Source: Paenarthrobacter nitroguajacolicus (GTDB lineage Bacteria > Actinomycetota > Actinomycetes > Actinomycetales > Micrococcaceae). From it: a stretch of 64,000 bases of DNA. The DNA lies in contig NZ_VNFK01000002.1 in the NCBI RefSeq assembly GCF_007786235.1, positions 355,241 through 419,240 on the forward strand, given 5' to 3'. Made by a program: the position numbers and the translations under genes. Below the pieces are notes generated by a model, which worked only from the letters and a program-made list of their open reading frames with translations, searched no databases and was not told the origin of the DNA. Positions 31,913 to 40,810 of the stretch are shown here, piece after piece; positions within the stretch are counted from its first letter, which is position 1; the number at the start of each line of letters is the position of its first letter.

Positions 31913-33627
31913 ACACACCGTCCCGCGTTGGCCTGGCACCATGCGTTGTATTGGGCAACGTACGTGTTGTGCTCAGCCAGCGTCTTGGAGAACTTGGTCT
32001 CCTTGGTATCAAGGTTGATGGTCACCCAGTAGAGGTACTCGTTCTGGGTAGGTTTGGCCGCTGCATCGATGGCGGTCTTGCCCGGTGAGCCAATGGGCCC
32101 GGCCGGCAAGCCAACGTTGGCGTAGGTGTTGTACGTGTTGGACTTATCGGCCTTCTCTTCCTCGGTGAGGTGGAAGGATTTCTTTCCCAGTCCGTAGGTC
32201 ACCGTGGCATCCGATTGAATCAGGCCGCTGGTCTCCACGTTATTTGGCTTGAGCCTGTTGTAGATGGCGCCGGCCACGTTACCGTAGTCCGCCTGCCCAC
32301 CTTCAGCCTGGACGATGCTCGCAATGGTGACGGTGTCGTACTGCTTGGCGGAATCCGTAATTCCCTGGGACTTGAGTTCGTCCAGTGTGGTGGTCACCAG
32401 CTTCTGGATGATGTCCTTGGCCGGTGTACCAAGTGCAAAGCGGTACTCTCCGGGCGCCAGGAAACCCTCAAGGTTCTTGGCCTTGGCAGGGACACCAAAC
32501 TGCCCCGGCGCCTGATTGAGGGCGTTGAGTTCCTGCATGGGAATGCCCGAACCCTTGGAGATCGCCTCCAACGACTCGTTGATCCGCAGTCCAGCGCTCA
32601 AGGCGAAGTACATGACCTTGGAAGCATCCTTATTGACCAGCACGGCCACGGCATCGGAGTTCTTCATCTGGGTACGGAACGTGAATTCCCCGGGAGACAG
32701 CTCACCGCCCTCACTGAGGAATTCCTTGACGAACGCATCGGCGTCGGCCACTACTCCGTTTTGTACCAGGGTGGTGGCAACCACCTTGGGTCCGGAGCCT
32801 TCGGCCACGGTGATGTTGACAGAACCGGTACCCGGCCCCGGGTAGTCGGTGACTTTATCCATGCCCAGCAAAGGCTTCAGGAATTGGGCGCCAATGGCTA
32901 TGGCGGCTACGAAGACACCCAGCGTGATCAGGAGGGCAAGCACCCGACGGCGGCGACGCGCCTTCTTGGCTGCGGCTTTGGACGCCGTATTTTCAACGGG
33001 AGCAATCAAAACGTGATGGGGGTCGTCGTGGTGAAGCTCATCGTGGAGTTCTTCATGGGCCTCGAAGCCGTAGTGGGCGTCGTGCTCCTCGAAGTGGTCG
33101 CCATGGACCGACTCTTCCGCGTGTTCCGCGTGGACGTGGTCAGCATGGACCCGTTCAGCATCGATGTGCTCAGGTTCCAGCTGGTCTTCATGAGTGCCGG
33201 CCTCGGGGGCAGCAACACCATCCACCTGGACCTCGGCATGCTGCTCCTCCGTTGCCGCTGCGGCCGAAGGAGACTCCACAACCGGTACCGCAGCAGAGAC
33301 AGGCTGAGCTGAAGGAACCGGAGGAGCAACCACCGGCTTGGCAACAGGCTCGGACGTAGCTTCAGGTTCAGGCTTGCCTTGAGAAACAGGCGGATCCACC
33401 GGTACCGGTGGTGCGGCGGGCGTTGGGGGAACAGCGGGCACTGGACGGGGCAGTTCAGGCTCAACATTGGCTGGGGCTGCAGCCTCCCCCGGAGTCGCTT
33501 CGGGAACGGGTACCACGTTGTGGTTCTGCGTGGCGAGGAATCGTTCCCGCGCCCGCAGCTCTTTGCGGGTCAGCGGCATGCCGCCGCTGGCGGCACCGCT
33601 GGAGGGGTCGTTGTTGACCGGGCTCAC
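31909..33627 (-). CDS. mltG: Endolytic transglycosylase MltG (YceG-like) with a histidine-rich cytoplasmic region
   Basis: Membrane-anchored lytic transglycosylase that cuts nascent glycan strands. The 572-residue protein has a Pro/Ala-rich stretch (about 40-125), then a very acidic, His-rich stretch (130-205, 17 His). A basic patch RRRRR and one membrane span (about 228-247) follow, and then the periplasmic YceG domain. The catalytic Glu lies in IVQAEGGQ, aligned to the E. coli IVEKET site, and the TVTYG motif is present. The start is GTG and overlaps ruvX by four bases. The His-rich part is not a common feature of the family. Confidence 0.92.
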   Translation of the reverse strand: MSPVNNDPSSGAASGGMPLTRKELRARERFLATQNHNVVPVPEATPGEAAAPANVEPELPRPVPAVPPTPAAPPVPVDPPVSQGKPEPEATSEPVAKPVVAPPVPSAQPVSAAVPVVESPSAAAATEEQHAEVQVDGVAAPEAGTHEDQLEPEHIDAERVHADHVHAEHAEESVHGDHFEEHDAHYGFEAHEELHDELHHDDPHHVLIAPVENTASKAAAKKARRRRRVLALLITLGVFVAAIAIGAQFLKPLLGMDKVTDYPGPGTGSVNITVAEGSGPKVVATTLVQNGVVADADAFVKEFLSEGGELSPGEFTFRTQMKNSDAVAVLVNKDASKVMYFALSAGLRINESLEAISKGSGIPMQELNALNQAPGQFGVPAKAKNLEGFLAPGEYRFALGTPAKDIIQKLVTTTLDELKSQGITDSAKQYDTVTIASIVQAEGGQADYGNVAGAIYNRLKPNNVETSGLIQSDATVTYGLGKKSFHLTEEEKADKSNTYNTYANVGLPAGPIGSPGKTAIDAAAKPTQNEYLYWVTINLDTKETKFSKTLAEHNTYVAQYNAWCQANAGRCV

Positions 33628-34214
33628 AGTTGCAGTCCCCTCGTAGAAGAATCGGGTTCACTGCCGGAGGCAGCCCGCAGCGTTGGGGCACTGCTGGGCT
33701 TTTCGGACTGCACCGGTGCCTGCACTCGGCGGCCAACGTCCGTTCCTCTGGCTTTTTGCATGTCGATCGCGTGCTGAAGTATTCCAGCAGCAGCAACCTG
33801 ATCAACCACTTTACGGTGGTTCTTGCTGCTCATGCCAGCTTCATGCAGGTTGCGGTGTGCCGTCACGGTGGAAAGCCGCTCATCCACGAGGTTCACGGGA
33901 ATGTCCAAACCGGCCCGGACCAGCTCACCCACAAGGAGCTCGGCGTATTCGGTGGCCATGCTCGCGGACCCGCGTTCCTCGCCTTTCATGGTCCTCGGAA
34001 GGCCCACGAAAATTTGCACTGCCGGCAAATCCGCTGCGTGCTTTACCACCAGACGGATGTCGGAATTTTTCTTCGCGTCCCGCCCCACTGTCTTAAACGG
34101 CGTGGCCAGGATTCCGTCGGGATCGCTGATGGCGACGCCCACTCTGACGGTACCGACGTCTACCCCCAGCTTGATGCCCTGGGGGTAGACGCCACTGTTA
34201 GTACTGGAAGCCAC
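33624..34214 (-). CDS. ruvX: Putative Holliday junction resolvase RuvX / YqgF
   Basis: RNase H-fold nuclease family with roles in Holliday junction resolution or rRNA processing. The 196-residue protein has the first acidic motif LGVDVGTVRVGVAISD and the conserved PVNLVDERLSTVTA. A C-terminal tail of about 45 residues (PVQSEKPSSAPTL...) is longer than in E. coli YqgF. It lies between alaS (two bases upstream) and mltG. Confidence 0.93.
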   Translation of the reverse strand: MASSTNSGVYPQGIKLGVDVGTVRVGVAISDPDGILATPFKTVGRDAKKNSDIRLVVKHAADLPAVQIFVGLPRTMKGEERGSASMATEYAELLVGELVRAGLDIPVNLVDERLSTVTAHRNLHEAGMSSKNHRKVVDQVAAAGILQHAIDMQKARGTDVGRRVQAPVQSEKPSSAPTLRAASGSEPDSSTRGLQL

Positions 34215-34216
34215 CG

Positions 34217-36895
34217 TCAGCGCTTGGCTATCGCATCAACCACCGCTGTGAGGGCCTCAGGGACCTTCCCAGCGTCGCTGCCGCCGCCTTGGGCGACGTC
34301 GTCCTTGCCGCCACCGCCGCCGCCGAGGATCCCTGCGGCCAGTCGGACCAGTGCCCCGGCTTTCACGCCTGCTTCACGGGCGGCTTCATTGGTTGCGATA
34401 AGGATGACGGGCCGATCGTTGCTGACACCCGCCACTGCCACAGTGGCAGCGTCTGAGCCCAAGCGGCTGCGCAGGTCCAAGGCAAGGTTCCGGAGGTCGT
34501 CGGCTCCCCCGACCTGGCCGGCGTCGTGGGCTATGACGCGGACGCCGGCAGCGTCCTTTGCGGTTCCCACCAGATTCGCAGCCGCTGCAGCAAGCTGTTC
34601 CTTGCGGAGGCGGTCGAGTTCCTTTTCCGTGGCCTTGAGCTTGCTGAGGGTGCTGGAGATGCGGTCCGCAAGTTGTCCGGACGGAACCTTGAGGAGTTCG
34701 GTGAGTTCAGTCACCAGAGCTCGTTCGGCAGCCAGGTGGCGGAATGCGTCCAAACCAACGAAGGCCTCTACACGGCGGTTTCCCGAACCAACGGACTGCT
34801 CGCCGAGGAGGGAAAGGCTGCCGATCAGCGACGTGTTGGAAACGTGCGTGCCACCGCACAACTCACGGGACCACGCGCCGTCGATCTCTACCACGCGCAC
34901 TTCACTGCCGTAGTTCTCACCGAACAGTGCCATGGCGCCCAAAGCCTTGGCCTCAGCCAGTCCCATCACCTTGGTATCCACGCGGAAGTTGTTCCGGATG
35001 GCGATGTTGGAGACCTCTTCGATTTCGGAGCGGGTGGCCGTGCTCAGGCCTTCACCCCAGGCGAAGTCGAAGCGGAGGTAGCCGGCCTTGTTGTACGAAC
35101 CGCGCTGCGTGGCTTCCGGCCCCAGGATCTGGTGCAGGGCGGCATGCACGATGTGCGTACCGGTGTGTGCCTGCTCGGCTGCGTGGCGGCGTTCGCGGTC
35201 GACGGCGGCACGAACCAGCGCGTCGGAAGCAATTTCGCCTTCGCGGACGATTGCCTTGTGCACGCTCAGGCCCTTGATGGGACGCTGGACGTCCAGGACC
35301 TCCACCACGAAGCCATCGCCGGTGATAAGGCCGGTGTCGGCGGACTGGCCGCCCGCTTCGGCGTAGAACGGGGTTTCGTTGAGGACGAGCTCGATTTCGT
35401 CGCCGGTGGAGGCGTGCGCCACAGCGCGGCCGCCGCTGACGATGCCGCGAACCTTAGCCTCGCCTTCAAGTTCGTCGTAGCCCGTGAAGACGGTCTCGCC
35501 CTTGCCGAGGAGCTCTTGGTAGGCACTGAGGTCGGCGTGGCCGCCCTTTTTGCCCTTGGCGTCAGCCTGTGCGCGCTGGCGCTGTTCGAGCATGAGCGCA
35601 CGGAAGCCCGCCTCGTCAACCTTGAGGCCGGCCTCTTCCGCCATCTCCAGGGTCAGGTCAATCGGAAAGCCGTAAGTGTCGTGCAGGGCGAAGGCATCGG
35701 CGCCGGACAAAGGACCTCCGGCAGCCTTCGACTCAGCCACCGCGTCCTCCAAGCGGGCCGTACCCGAAGCAATGGTGCGCAGGAACGCCTTCTCTTCGGC
35801 GTAGGCGATGCGGCTGATACGGGCAAAGTCAGTCTCCACCACCGGGTAGACACCCTTCATGGCGTCGCGTGAGGCGGGAAGGAGGTCCGGCAGGCAGGCC
35901 TTTTCGACGCCCAGCAGGCGCATGGCGCGAACAGCACGGCGGATCAGGCGCCGCAGCACGTAGCCGCGGCCTTCGTTGGAGGGTGATACGCCATCGGCGA
36001 TCAGCATCAGGGCGGAACGGATGTGGTCACCCACCACGCGCATACGGACATCGTCCGTGTGGTGCGGATCGTCCGGGGACTCGGCGGAGGTGTACTCACG
36101 GCCCGACAATTCGGCGGCTTTGTCGATGACAGGACGGACCTGGTCCGTCTCGTACATGTTCTCGACGCCCTGAAGGATCATCGCAAGGCGCTCCATGCCA
36201 AGGCCTGTGTCGATGTTCTTCTGTGGCAGTTCGCCGACGATGTCGAAATCCACCTTGGAGCGGACGTTCTCAATCTGGTACTGCATGAACACGAGGTTCC
36301 AGATTTCGATGTACCGGGTCTCATCGGCGAGGGGTCCACCCTCGATGCCGTAGGCGGGGCCGCGGTCGTAGTAGATCTCCGAGCAGGGGCCGGCGGGGCC
36401 GGGCTGGCCTGTGGACCAGTAGTTGTCAGCCTTGCCCATGCGCTGGATGCGCTCAGCCGGGATGCCGGTATTCTTGAGCCACAGTTCCTTGGCTTCGTCG
36501 TCCTCTTCGTAGACCGTCACCCAAAGGCGCTCGGCGGGAAGTCCATAACCGCCGTCGTCCACGCTGGTGGTGAGCAGTTCGAAGGCGAACTTGATGGCGT
36601 CTTCTTTGAAGTAGTCACCGAAGGAGAAGTTGCCGCACATCTGGAAGAACGTTCCATGCCGGGCTGTTTTGCCTACTTCTTCAATGTCTCCGGTGCGGAT
36701 GCACTTCTGCACGCTGGTTGCACGCTTGTAGGGAGGCTCTTCGCGTGCGGTCAGGTAAGGAATGAAGGGAACCATTCCGGCCACAGTGAAGAGAAGTGAC
36801 GGGTCGCTGGAAACGAGCGACGCGGAGGGAACGGCGGTGTGGCCCTTGCTGACAAAAAAGTCCACCCAGCGCTTGGTGATCTCCTGCGACTTCAT
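34217..36895 (-). CDS. alaS: Alanyl-tRNA synthetase
   Basis: Class II synthetase for tRNA-Ala with an editing domain that clears Ser and Gly. The 892-residue protein starts at ATG 36895 (MKSQEITKRWVDFFVSKGH). The class II core is GTFFQMCGNFSFGDYFK, and editing-site histidines are in HTGTHIVHAALH with the later CGGTHVSNT. The C-terminal region (GGGGGKDDVAQGGG) is complete. It leads the ruvX-mltG-aro block. Confidence 0.97.
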   Translation of the reverse strand: MKSQEITKRWVDFFVSKGHTAVPSASLVSSDPSLLFTVAGMVPFIPYLTAREEPPYKRATSVQKCIRTGDIEEVGKTARHGTFFQMCGNFSFGDYFKEDAIKFAFELLTTSVDDGGYGLPAERLWVTVYEEDDEAKELWLKNTGIPAERIQRMGKADNYWSTGQPGPAGPCSEIYYDRGPAYGIEGGPLADETRYIEIWNLVFMQYQIENVRSKVDFDIVGELPQKNIDTGLGMERLAMILQGVENMYETDQVRPVIDKAAELSGREYTSAESPDDPHHTDDVRMRVVGDHIRSALMLIADGVSPSNEGRGYVLRRLIRRAVRAMRLLGVEKACLPDLLPASRDAMKGVYPVVETDFARISRIAYAEEKAFLRTIASGTARLEDAVAESKAAGGPLSGADAFALHDTYGFPIDLTLEMAEEAGLKVDEAGFRALMLEQRQRAQADAKGKKGGHADLSAYQELLGKGETVFTGYDELEGEAKVRGIVSGGRAVAHASTGDEIELVLNETPFYAEAGGQSADTGLITGDGFVVEVLDVQRPIKGLSVHKAIVREGEIASDALVRAAVDRERRHAAEQAHTGTHIVHAALHQILGPEATQRGSYNKAGYLRFDFAWGEGLSTATRSEIEEVSNIAIRNNFRVDTKVMGLAEAKALGAMALFGENYGSEVRVVEIDGAWSRELCGGTHVSNTSLIGSLSLLGEQSVGSGNRRVEAFVGLDAFRHLAAERALVTELTELLKVPSGQLADRISSTLSKLKATEKELDRLRKEQLAAAAANLVGTAKDAAGVRVIAHDAGQVGGADDLRNLALDLRSRLGSDAATVAVAGVSNDRPVILIATNEAAREAGVKAGALVRLAAGILGGGGGGKDDVAQGGGSDAGKVPEALTAVVDAIAKR

Positions 36896-37009
36896 TAGCT
36901 GATTACTTACCCTTCTCAATTCACTGCACACGATGTGCGCGGACCGGCTGGTGCCGTTCCGCAGCTTTCCATTCTGCCCTGTTGAGGGCCTGGGAGCGAA
37001 CCGCTCCTG

Positions 37010-37240
37010 CTACCGTCCGCCTGCTGCGGCGTCATCGATCCCGAGCGCGGCCCGGAGATCCTCTTCCCGTTGGTGCATGCCCGACCGCACTGCATCGGCG
37101 AAGTCGAACAGCCCGTCAGCCATCCGGCCAACGGCACGGTTCAAACCTTCGGGGCCCAGGTTTGCCTGCGCCTCGGTGATCTTGCGGAAGGCGATGACGC
37201 CGATTGCGACGCCAATGCCCATCCAAACGATTCTCTTCAT
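37010..37240 (-). CDS. Small membrane-anchored hypothetical protein
   Basis: A 76-residue protein with an N-terminal hydrophobic helix (about 3-20, RIVWMGIGVAIGVIAF) followed by an amphipathic, charged helical region (GLFDFADAVRSGMHQREEDLRAAL). No known domain is obvious. It lies between a DUF948 protein and alaS on the same strand, an order seen in related actinobacteria. The function is unknown. Confidence 0.65.
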   Translation of the reverse strand: MKRIVWMGIGVAIGVIAFRKITEAQANLGPEGLNRAVGRMADGLFDFADAVRSGMHQREEDLRAALGIDDAAAGGR

Positions 37241-37291
37241 GGGTTTCTGGTCTCCCTGTGTTCAGCTACTGATTGTTCGGCGGCTGCTTGT

Positions 37292-37666
37292 TCAGCGGCT
37301 GCGACGGCCTGAGGAAGGGGCCCGGCGGCCAGCGAAGGCGGAACGGACGCCATAGCTGAAGGCGGCCACCTTGATCAGTGGCGAACCCACTGTTGCGGCC
37401 ACAAGCGAGGACAGCGCAGAGATGTTGGCCGACGCGTCGGAAACGTTGGAGGCGATACCGTCAACCTTCTTCAACTGCTGGTTGGTGGTAGAGACCGTTG
37501 CGGTCACTTCGTCCATCAGGGGCGTTGCGCCGTCGCTGATGGAACGGATGGAGGTGCGGACCTCGTCAAAGACGCTGCCCAGCTTCAGGATGGGCACGGC
37601 CAACAGCAAGACAAGGAGCGCAAAGACTCCTGCTGCGATGAGGCCGGCGATGTCGCCACCAGACAT
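37292..37666 (-). CDS. DUF948 domain membrane protein
   Basis: A 124-residue protein with one N-terminal transmembrane segment (about 7-28, GLIAAGVFALLVLLLAVPILKL), followed by an amphipathic coiled-coil-like stretch of the DUF948 type (EVRTSIRSISDGATPLMDEVTATVSTTNQQLKKVDG). The C-terminus is Arg/Ser-rich. The ATG has AGGAGA eight bases upstream. DUF948 proteins are often near alaS; their role is not established. Confidence 0.8.
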   Translation of the reverse strand: MSGGDIAGLIAAGVFALLVLLLAVPILKLGSVFDEVRTSIRSISDGATPLMDEVTATVSTTNQQLKKVDGIASNVSDASANISALSSLVAATVGSPLIKVAAFSYGVRSAFAGRRAPSSGRRSR

Positions 37667-37768
37667 AGAACTCTTCTCCTAGGATCGTTGCGCTGCCTTG
37701 CACCCGCCATGTTGTGGCTTTGGCCAAGGCCTCCCCAAGTACCTTACCTACATTGGGCCGGTACCTTA

Positions 37769-37812
37769 CATACAAAGAAGCCCGCGGCGTTTGCCACGGG
37801 CTTCTTTGTATG
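37769..37812. terminator. Intrinsic terminator after rpsD
   Basis: CATACAAAGAAGCCCG (37769-37784) pairs exactly with 37797-37812. Three further base pairs lie inside, after one mismatch, around a short loop. It begins 13 bases after the rpsD stop and its outer pairs give a T-rich tail on both strands, so it can act in both directions. Confidence 0.8.
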
Positions 37813-37824
37813 CGCTGCTTGGAT

Positions 37825-38445
37825 TTAGCGAGCGTAGAATTCGACGACGAGCTGCTCTTCGCAGATCACGGGGACCTCGGAGCGCTTCGGGCGACGAACC
37901 AGGCGGGCCTGCAGAGACTCGATCTTGACGTCCAGGTAAGCCGGCACGTTGTTGAGGACGTGTGCGCCAGCAGCTGCCACCTGGAACGGGGGCATAACCT
38001 CGGAGCGGCTGTGAACGTGGATGAGCTGGCCTTCGCCAACGCGGAAGGACGGGCGGTCCACGCGGATGCCGTCAACCATGATGTGGCGGTGCACAACCAG
38101 CTGGCGTGCCTGTGCGATGGTGCGGGCGAAACCGGCACGGAGCACGAGGGCGTCCAGACGCATTTCGAGCAGCTCAACCAGGTTTTCACCGGTGAGGCCC
38201 TTGGTGCGGCGTGCTTCTTCGAAGGCACGGGTCATCTGTGCTTCGCGGATGCCGTACTGGGCGCGCAGACGCTGCTTTTCGCGCAGACGTACGGCGTAGT
38301 CGGAGTCCTGCTTCTTGCGGGCACGGCCATGCTCACCGGGGCCGTACGGGCGGCGCTCCATGTACTTGGCGGCCTTGGGGGTCAGAGCAATGCCGAGTGC
38401 ACGCGAGAGGCGTGCGGTACGGCGAGCACGAGTGTTGTTAGCCAC
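37825..38445 (-). CDS. rpsD: Ribosomal protein S4
   Basis: Primary 16S rRNA-binding protein of the small subunit, 206 residues. The S4 RNA-binding domain is visible in RLDALVLRAGFARTIAQARQLVVHRHIMVDG. The start is GTG with GGAAGGA upstream. It stands apart from the other ribosomal protein genes. About 150 bases of leader separate it from a candidate promoter (TAGGAT) in the gap after rarA; autogenous control by S4 is possible, but I see no proven structure. Confidence 0.97.
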   Translation of the reverse strand: MANNTRARRTARLSRALGIALTPKAAKYMERRPYGPGEHGRARKKQDSDYAVRLREKQRLRAQYGIREAQMTRAFEEARRTKGLTGENLVELLEMRLDALVLRAGFARTIAQARQLVVHRHIMVDGIRVDRPSFRVGEGQLIHVHSRSEVMPPFQVAAAGAHVLNNVPAYLDVKIESLQARLVRRPKRSEVPVICEEQLVVEFYAR

Positions 38446-38650
38446 TTGTGTCCTTCCAATTACTGCGGTGTGTCAGTGTTACTGGCCTCCATCAGGGAGA
38501 GCATCGGCCAACCGCTGCCTCTTGCTACTAGCCCGGGCGCACAGCACTAATGAGGAAATCTTCAAAGGGATTGTGCGTCGGGCCATGCCAGACAAGCAAC
38601 TATCCTACCATGTGCAGGCCCGCCACCCACTGTCGGCCTCCTGCTGTGGT

Positions 38651-40135
38651 CTACTCACCGCGGACTATCTTGCGAAGGCGTTCCAATCTTGCTGCGATGT
38701 CCCGTTCGGCGCCATTGCTGGTGGGCTCGTAGTAGTCCTTGCCCACCAAATCATCCGGCGGATACTGCTGGGTTGCCACGCCGTGTGGCTCGTCGTGCGC
38801 GTACTTGTAGCTCTTGCCGTGTCCCAGCTGCTTGGCCCCCGGATAATGCGCGTCACGCAGATGCATGGGGATTCCGCCGCCGAATCCGGCCCGGACATCT
38901 GCCACGGCTTTATTCAACCCCATGTAGGCGGCATTGGACTTGGGTGCGGTGGCCAGGTGGACCACAGCCTCGGCCAGGACAATGCGGCCTTCCGGCATAC
39001 CGATCAGTTGGACCGCTTGCGCCGCGGCTACCGCTGTCTGCAGCGCCGTGGGGTCAGCCATGCCAATGTCCTCCGCAGCTGAGATCACAATGCGGCGGGC
39101 CACGAACCGCGGGTCCTCGCCGGCTTCCAGCATGCGGGCCAAATAGTGAAGGGCAGCGTCCACATCCGAGCCCCGGATGGACTTGATAAAGGCGCTGGCC
39201 ACATCGTAATGCTGGTCGCCGGCGCGGTCGTATCGAACGGCCGCGGCGTCCAGTGCCCTCTCGGTGTGGCGCAGTTCCACCAGTACCGGCGCGTCAGGCG
39301 CGCCGTCGTTGGCAAGTCCCGGTTCGCCGTCGTCGCCGACCTCCTCCGCCTCGGCGGAGCCGATATTCCCGACGGCGGCGGAGTCACCGAACGCTACACC
39401 GGCGGCAGCTTCCAGCGCCGTCAGCGCCCTGCGGGCGTCGCCTCCGGACAACCGGACCAGATGGTCCAACGCCTCCGGGCTGAGCTCCACGCGACCGGCA
39501 AGGCCACGGGCGTCGGCCACGGCCCTCTGCAACAGACCCGAGATGTCGTCGTCGGTGAGCGGCTTCAGCGTCAGCAACAGCGAACGGGACAGAAGCGGCG
39601 ACACCACCGAGAACGACGGGTTTTCCGTAGTTGCTGCCACCAGCACCACCCAACGGTTCTCCACTCCTGGCAGCAGTGCATCCTGCTGGGCTTTGTTGAA
39701 GCGGTGAATCTCGTCGAGGAACAGGACCGTGGTTTTCTTATACAAGTCCCGGGCCGTCAAGGCCTCGTCCATGACGCGCCGGACATCCTTGACGCCTGCC
39801 GTGATGGCCGACAATTCAACGAATTTCCGCCCCGGGCCGCGGGCGATCACGTGAGCCAGGGTGGTCTTGCCGGTTCCAGGCGGACCCCACAGGATGACCG
39901 AGCTCGGACCCGCCGGTCCGGCCGCCTCCGCCCCGGCTGCCAGCTGGCGCAGGGGTGAACCGTGCCCCAGCAGATGCTGCTGCCCCACGACGTCGTCCAA
40001 AGTGCGGGGCCGCATCCTCACAGCCAACGGGCTGCGCTGCGACGCCATCCAGTGAGCGTCGGAAGGCCCCCCGGCGGCAGGCAGTTCCTCCGACTCGTCG
40101 TCGTTGACTGCACCGGCACCAAAGAGATCTTCCAC
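38651..40135 (-). CDS. rarA: Replication-associated recombination protein RarA (MgsA), AAA+ ATPase
   Basis: Clamp-loader-like ATPase acting at stalled replication forks. The 494-residue protein has Walker A GPPGTGKT at 84-91, Walker [10 protein letters not shown], the sensor ATTENPSF and the C-terminal tetramerisation region with [12 protein letters not shown]. The start is GTG (VEDLFGAG), with a -10 hexamer six bases upstream, so the message is probably leaderless. It shares its promoter region with the divergent VLRF1-like gene. Confidence 0.95.
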   Translation of the reverse strand: MEDLFGAGAVNDDESEELPAAGGPSDAHWMASQRSPLAVRMRPRTLDDVVGQQHLLGHGSPLRQLAAGAEAAGPAGPSSVILWGPPGTGKTTLAHVIARGPGRKFVELSAITAGVKDVRRVMDEALTARDLYKKTTVLFLDEIHRFNKAQQDALLPGVENRWVVLVAATTENPSFSVVSPLLSRSLLLTLKPLTDDDISGLLQRAVADARGLAGRVELSPEALDHLVRLSGGDARRALTALEAAAGVAFGDSAAVGNIGSAEAEEVGDDGEPGLANDGAPDAPVLVELRHTERALDAAAVRYDRAGDQHYDVASAFIKSIRGSDVDAALHYLARMLEAGEDPRFVARRIVISAAEDIGMADPTALQTAVAAAQAVQLIGMPEGRIVLAEAVVHLATAPKSNAAYMGLNKAVADVRAGFGGGIPMHLRDAHYPGAKQLGHGKSYKYAHDEPHGVATQQYPPDDLVGKDYYEPTSNGAERDIAARLERLRKIVRGE

Positions 40136-40140
40136 ATGGA

Positions 40141-40147
40141 TAGGCTA
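40141..40147. promoter_or_regulatory. Overlapping divergent -10 elements of rarA and the VLRF1-like gene
   Basis: TAGGCTA reads as TAGGCT on the plus strand (40141-40146) and TAGCCT on the minus strand (40147-40142); both fit TAnnnT. On the minus side, six bases separate it from the rarA GTG (leaderless). On the plus side, transcription would start near 40153, ahead of the AAAGGAGA ribosome binding site at 40162-40169. The whole divergent gap is 42 bases, so one melted region may serve both genes. Confidence 0.5.
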
Positions 40148-40177
40148 CTCATAGTTCCAGCAAAGGAGACATCCACC

Positions 40178-40777
40178 ATGGACCGTCCTGCATCGGCCCC
40201 GCCGCAGCACTCCGGCAACCGGACCGCTGTGGTGCCCGCAGCAAGGTTGCAGGGTTGGCTTCACCGTTTCACTGCGAGCCATGGTCCCGTTGTTGAAGAC
40301 TTCGACGACGGCGGGTTGATCCTGCGCGCGGCCGACGGAGCAACCGCATTGTTGCGGGCGCCGTGGCCGACCGACGGACGCCCGGGCCGGGGCGCTACCG
40401 AGCTGGAGCGCATGGCCTCGCTTGCCAGCCAGGAACGCGGCCTTGGCCTGCTGCTGGTGCGCAGGGGCGGCTACGCCCTGGCCGCCGCCAGTGGCTCCAC
40501 CATTCTTGGTTCAAAAAGCGGTAACCGCTTCGTTGAGACCAAAGCAACAGCCGAGCACGCCGCGAGGATCTTCAACGAACACCGCATCGAGTACATAGTT
40601 CCTGGCGGGGACCGTGCTTTGGTGGGTCAAGTGCTCGCCCACCCCGCACTCAAGGCCGTGTCCGGACGTACCCGCCTGGCTTTCCTGGACGTTCAAGAGC
40701 CCAAGGCCGCGGCGCTGGCGAAGGCCGCGGCGGACGCCTGCTCGGTGCGGATCATCGTGACTGATCCGTCCGCATAG
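40178..40777 (+). CDS. acVLRF1-like protein (Vms1/release-factor-like), apparently lacking the catalytic loop
   Basis: A 199-residue protein resembling the actinobacterial VLRF1 (Vms1-like release factor 1) family. These are peptidyl-tRNA hydrolases related to eRF1. The N-terminal region (LQGWLHRFTASHGPV...), the strand LLVRRGGYALAAASG (about 92-106) and the later VPGGDRALVGQVLAHP are family-like. Between them, typical members have a GRTKAGGxSQQRF-type loop with the catalytic glutamine. Here SKSGNRFVETKATAEHAARIF runs through with no such loop. It may be inactive or divergent. The ATG has AAAGGAGA upstream. Family placement is from memory. Confidence 0.65.
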   Translation: MDRPASAPPQHSGNRTAVVPAARLQGWLHRFTASHGPVVEDFDDGGLILRAADGATALLRAPWPTDGRPGRGATELERMASLASQERGLGLLLVRRGGYALAAASGSTILGSKSGNRFVETKATAEHAARIFNEHRIEYIVPGGDRALVGQVLAHPALKAVSGRTRLAFLDVQEPKAAALAKAAADACSVRIIVTDPSA

Positions 40778-40810
40778 GAGCACTGTTCAACTCAGGAGCA
40801 CTCTTCAACA
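40776..40810. repeat. Tandem 18-bp duplication between convergent genes
   Basis: AGGAGCACTGTTCAACTC (40776-40793) is followed directly by AGGAGCACTCTTCAACA. The copies differ at one base in the first 16. The repeat spans the stop codons of the VLRF1-like gene and the GNAT gene, which leaves only 27 bases between them. It resembles in part the repeat upstream of priA. Confidence 0.5.

Noticed and set aside
36896..37009. Possible alanine leader peptide upstream of alaS (an 18-residue frame beginning MESCGTAPAG)
   Set aside because: It has only scattered alanine codons, no run, and no terminator hairpin between it and alaS.
38446..38650. rpsD leader as an S4-binding autoregulatory RNA
   Set aside because: The leader is long enough, but I could not draw a convincing pseudoknot or identify known S4-site sequence, so it is left as a note in the rpsD entry.
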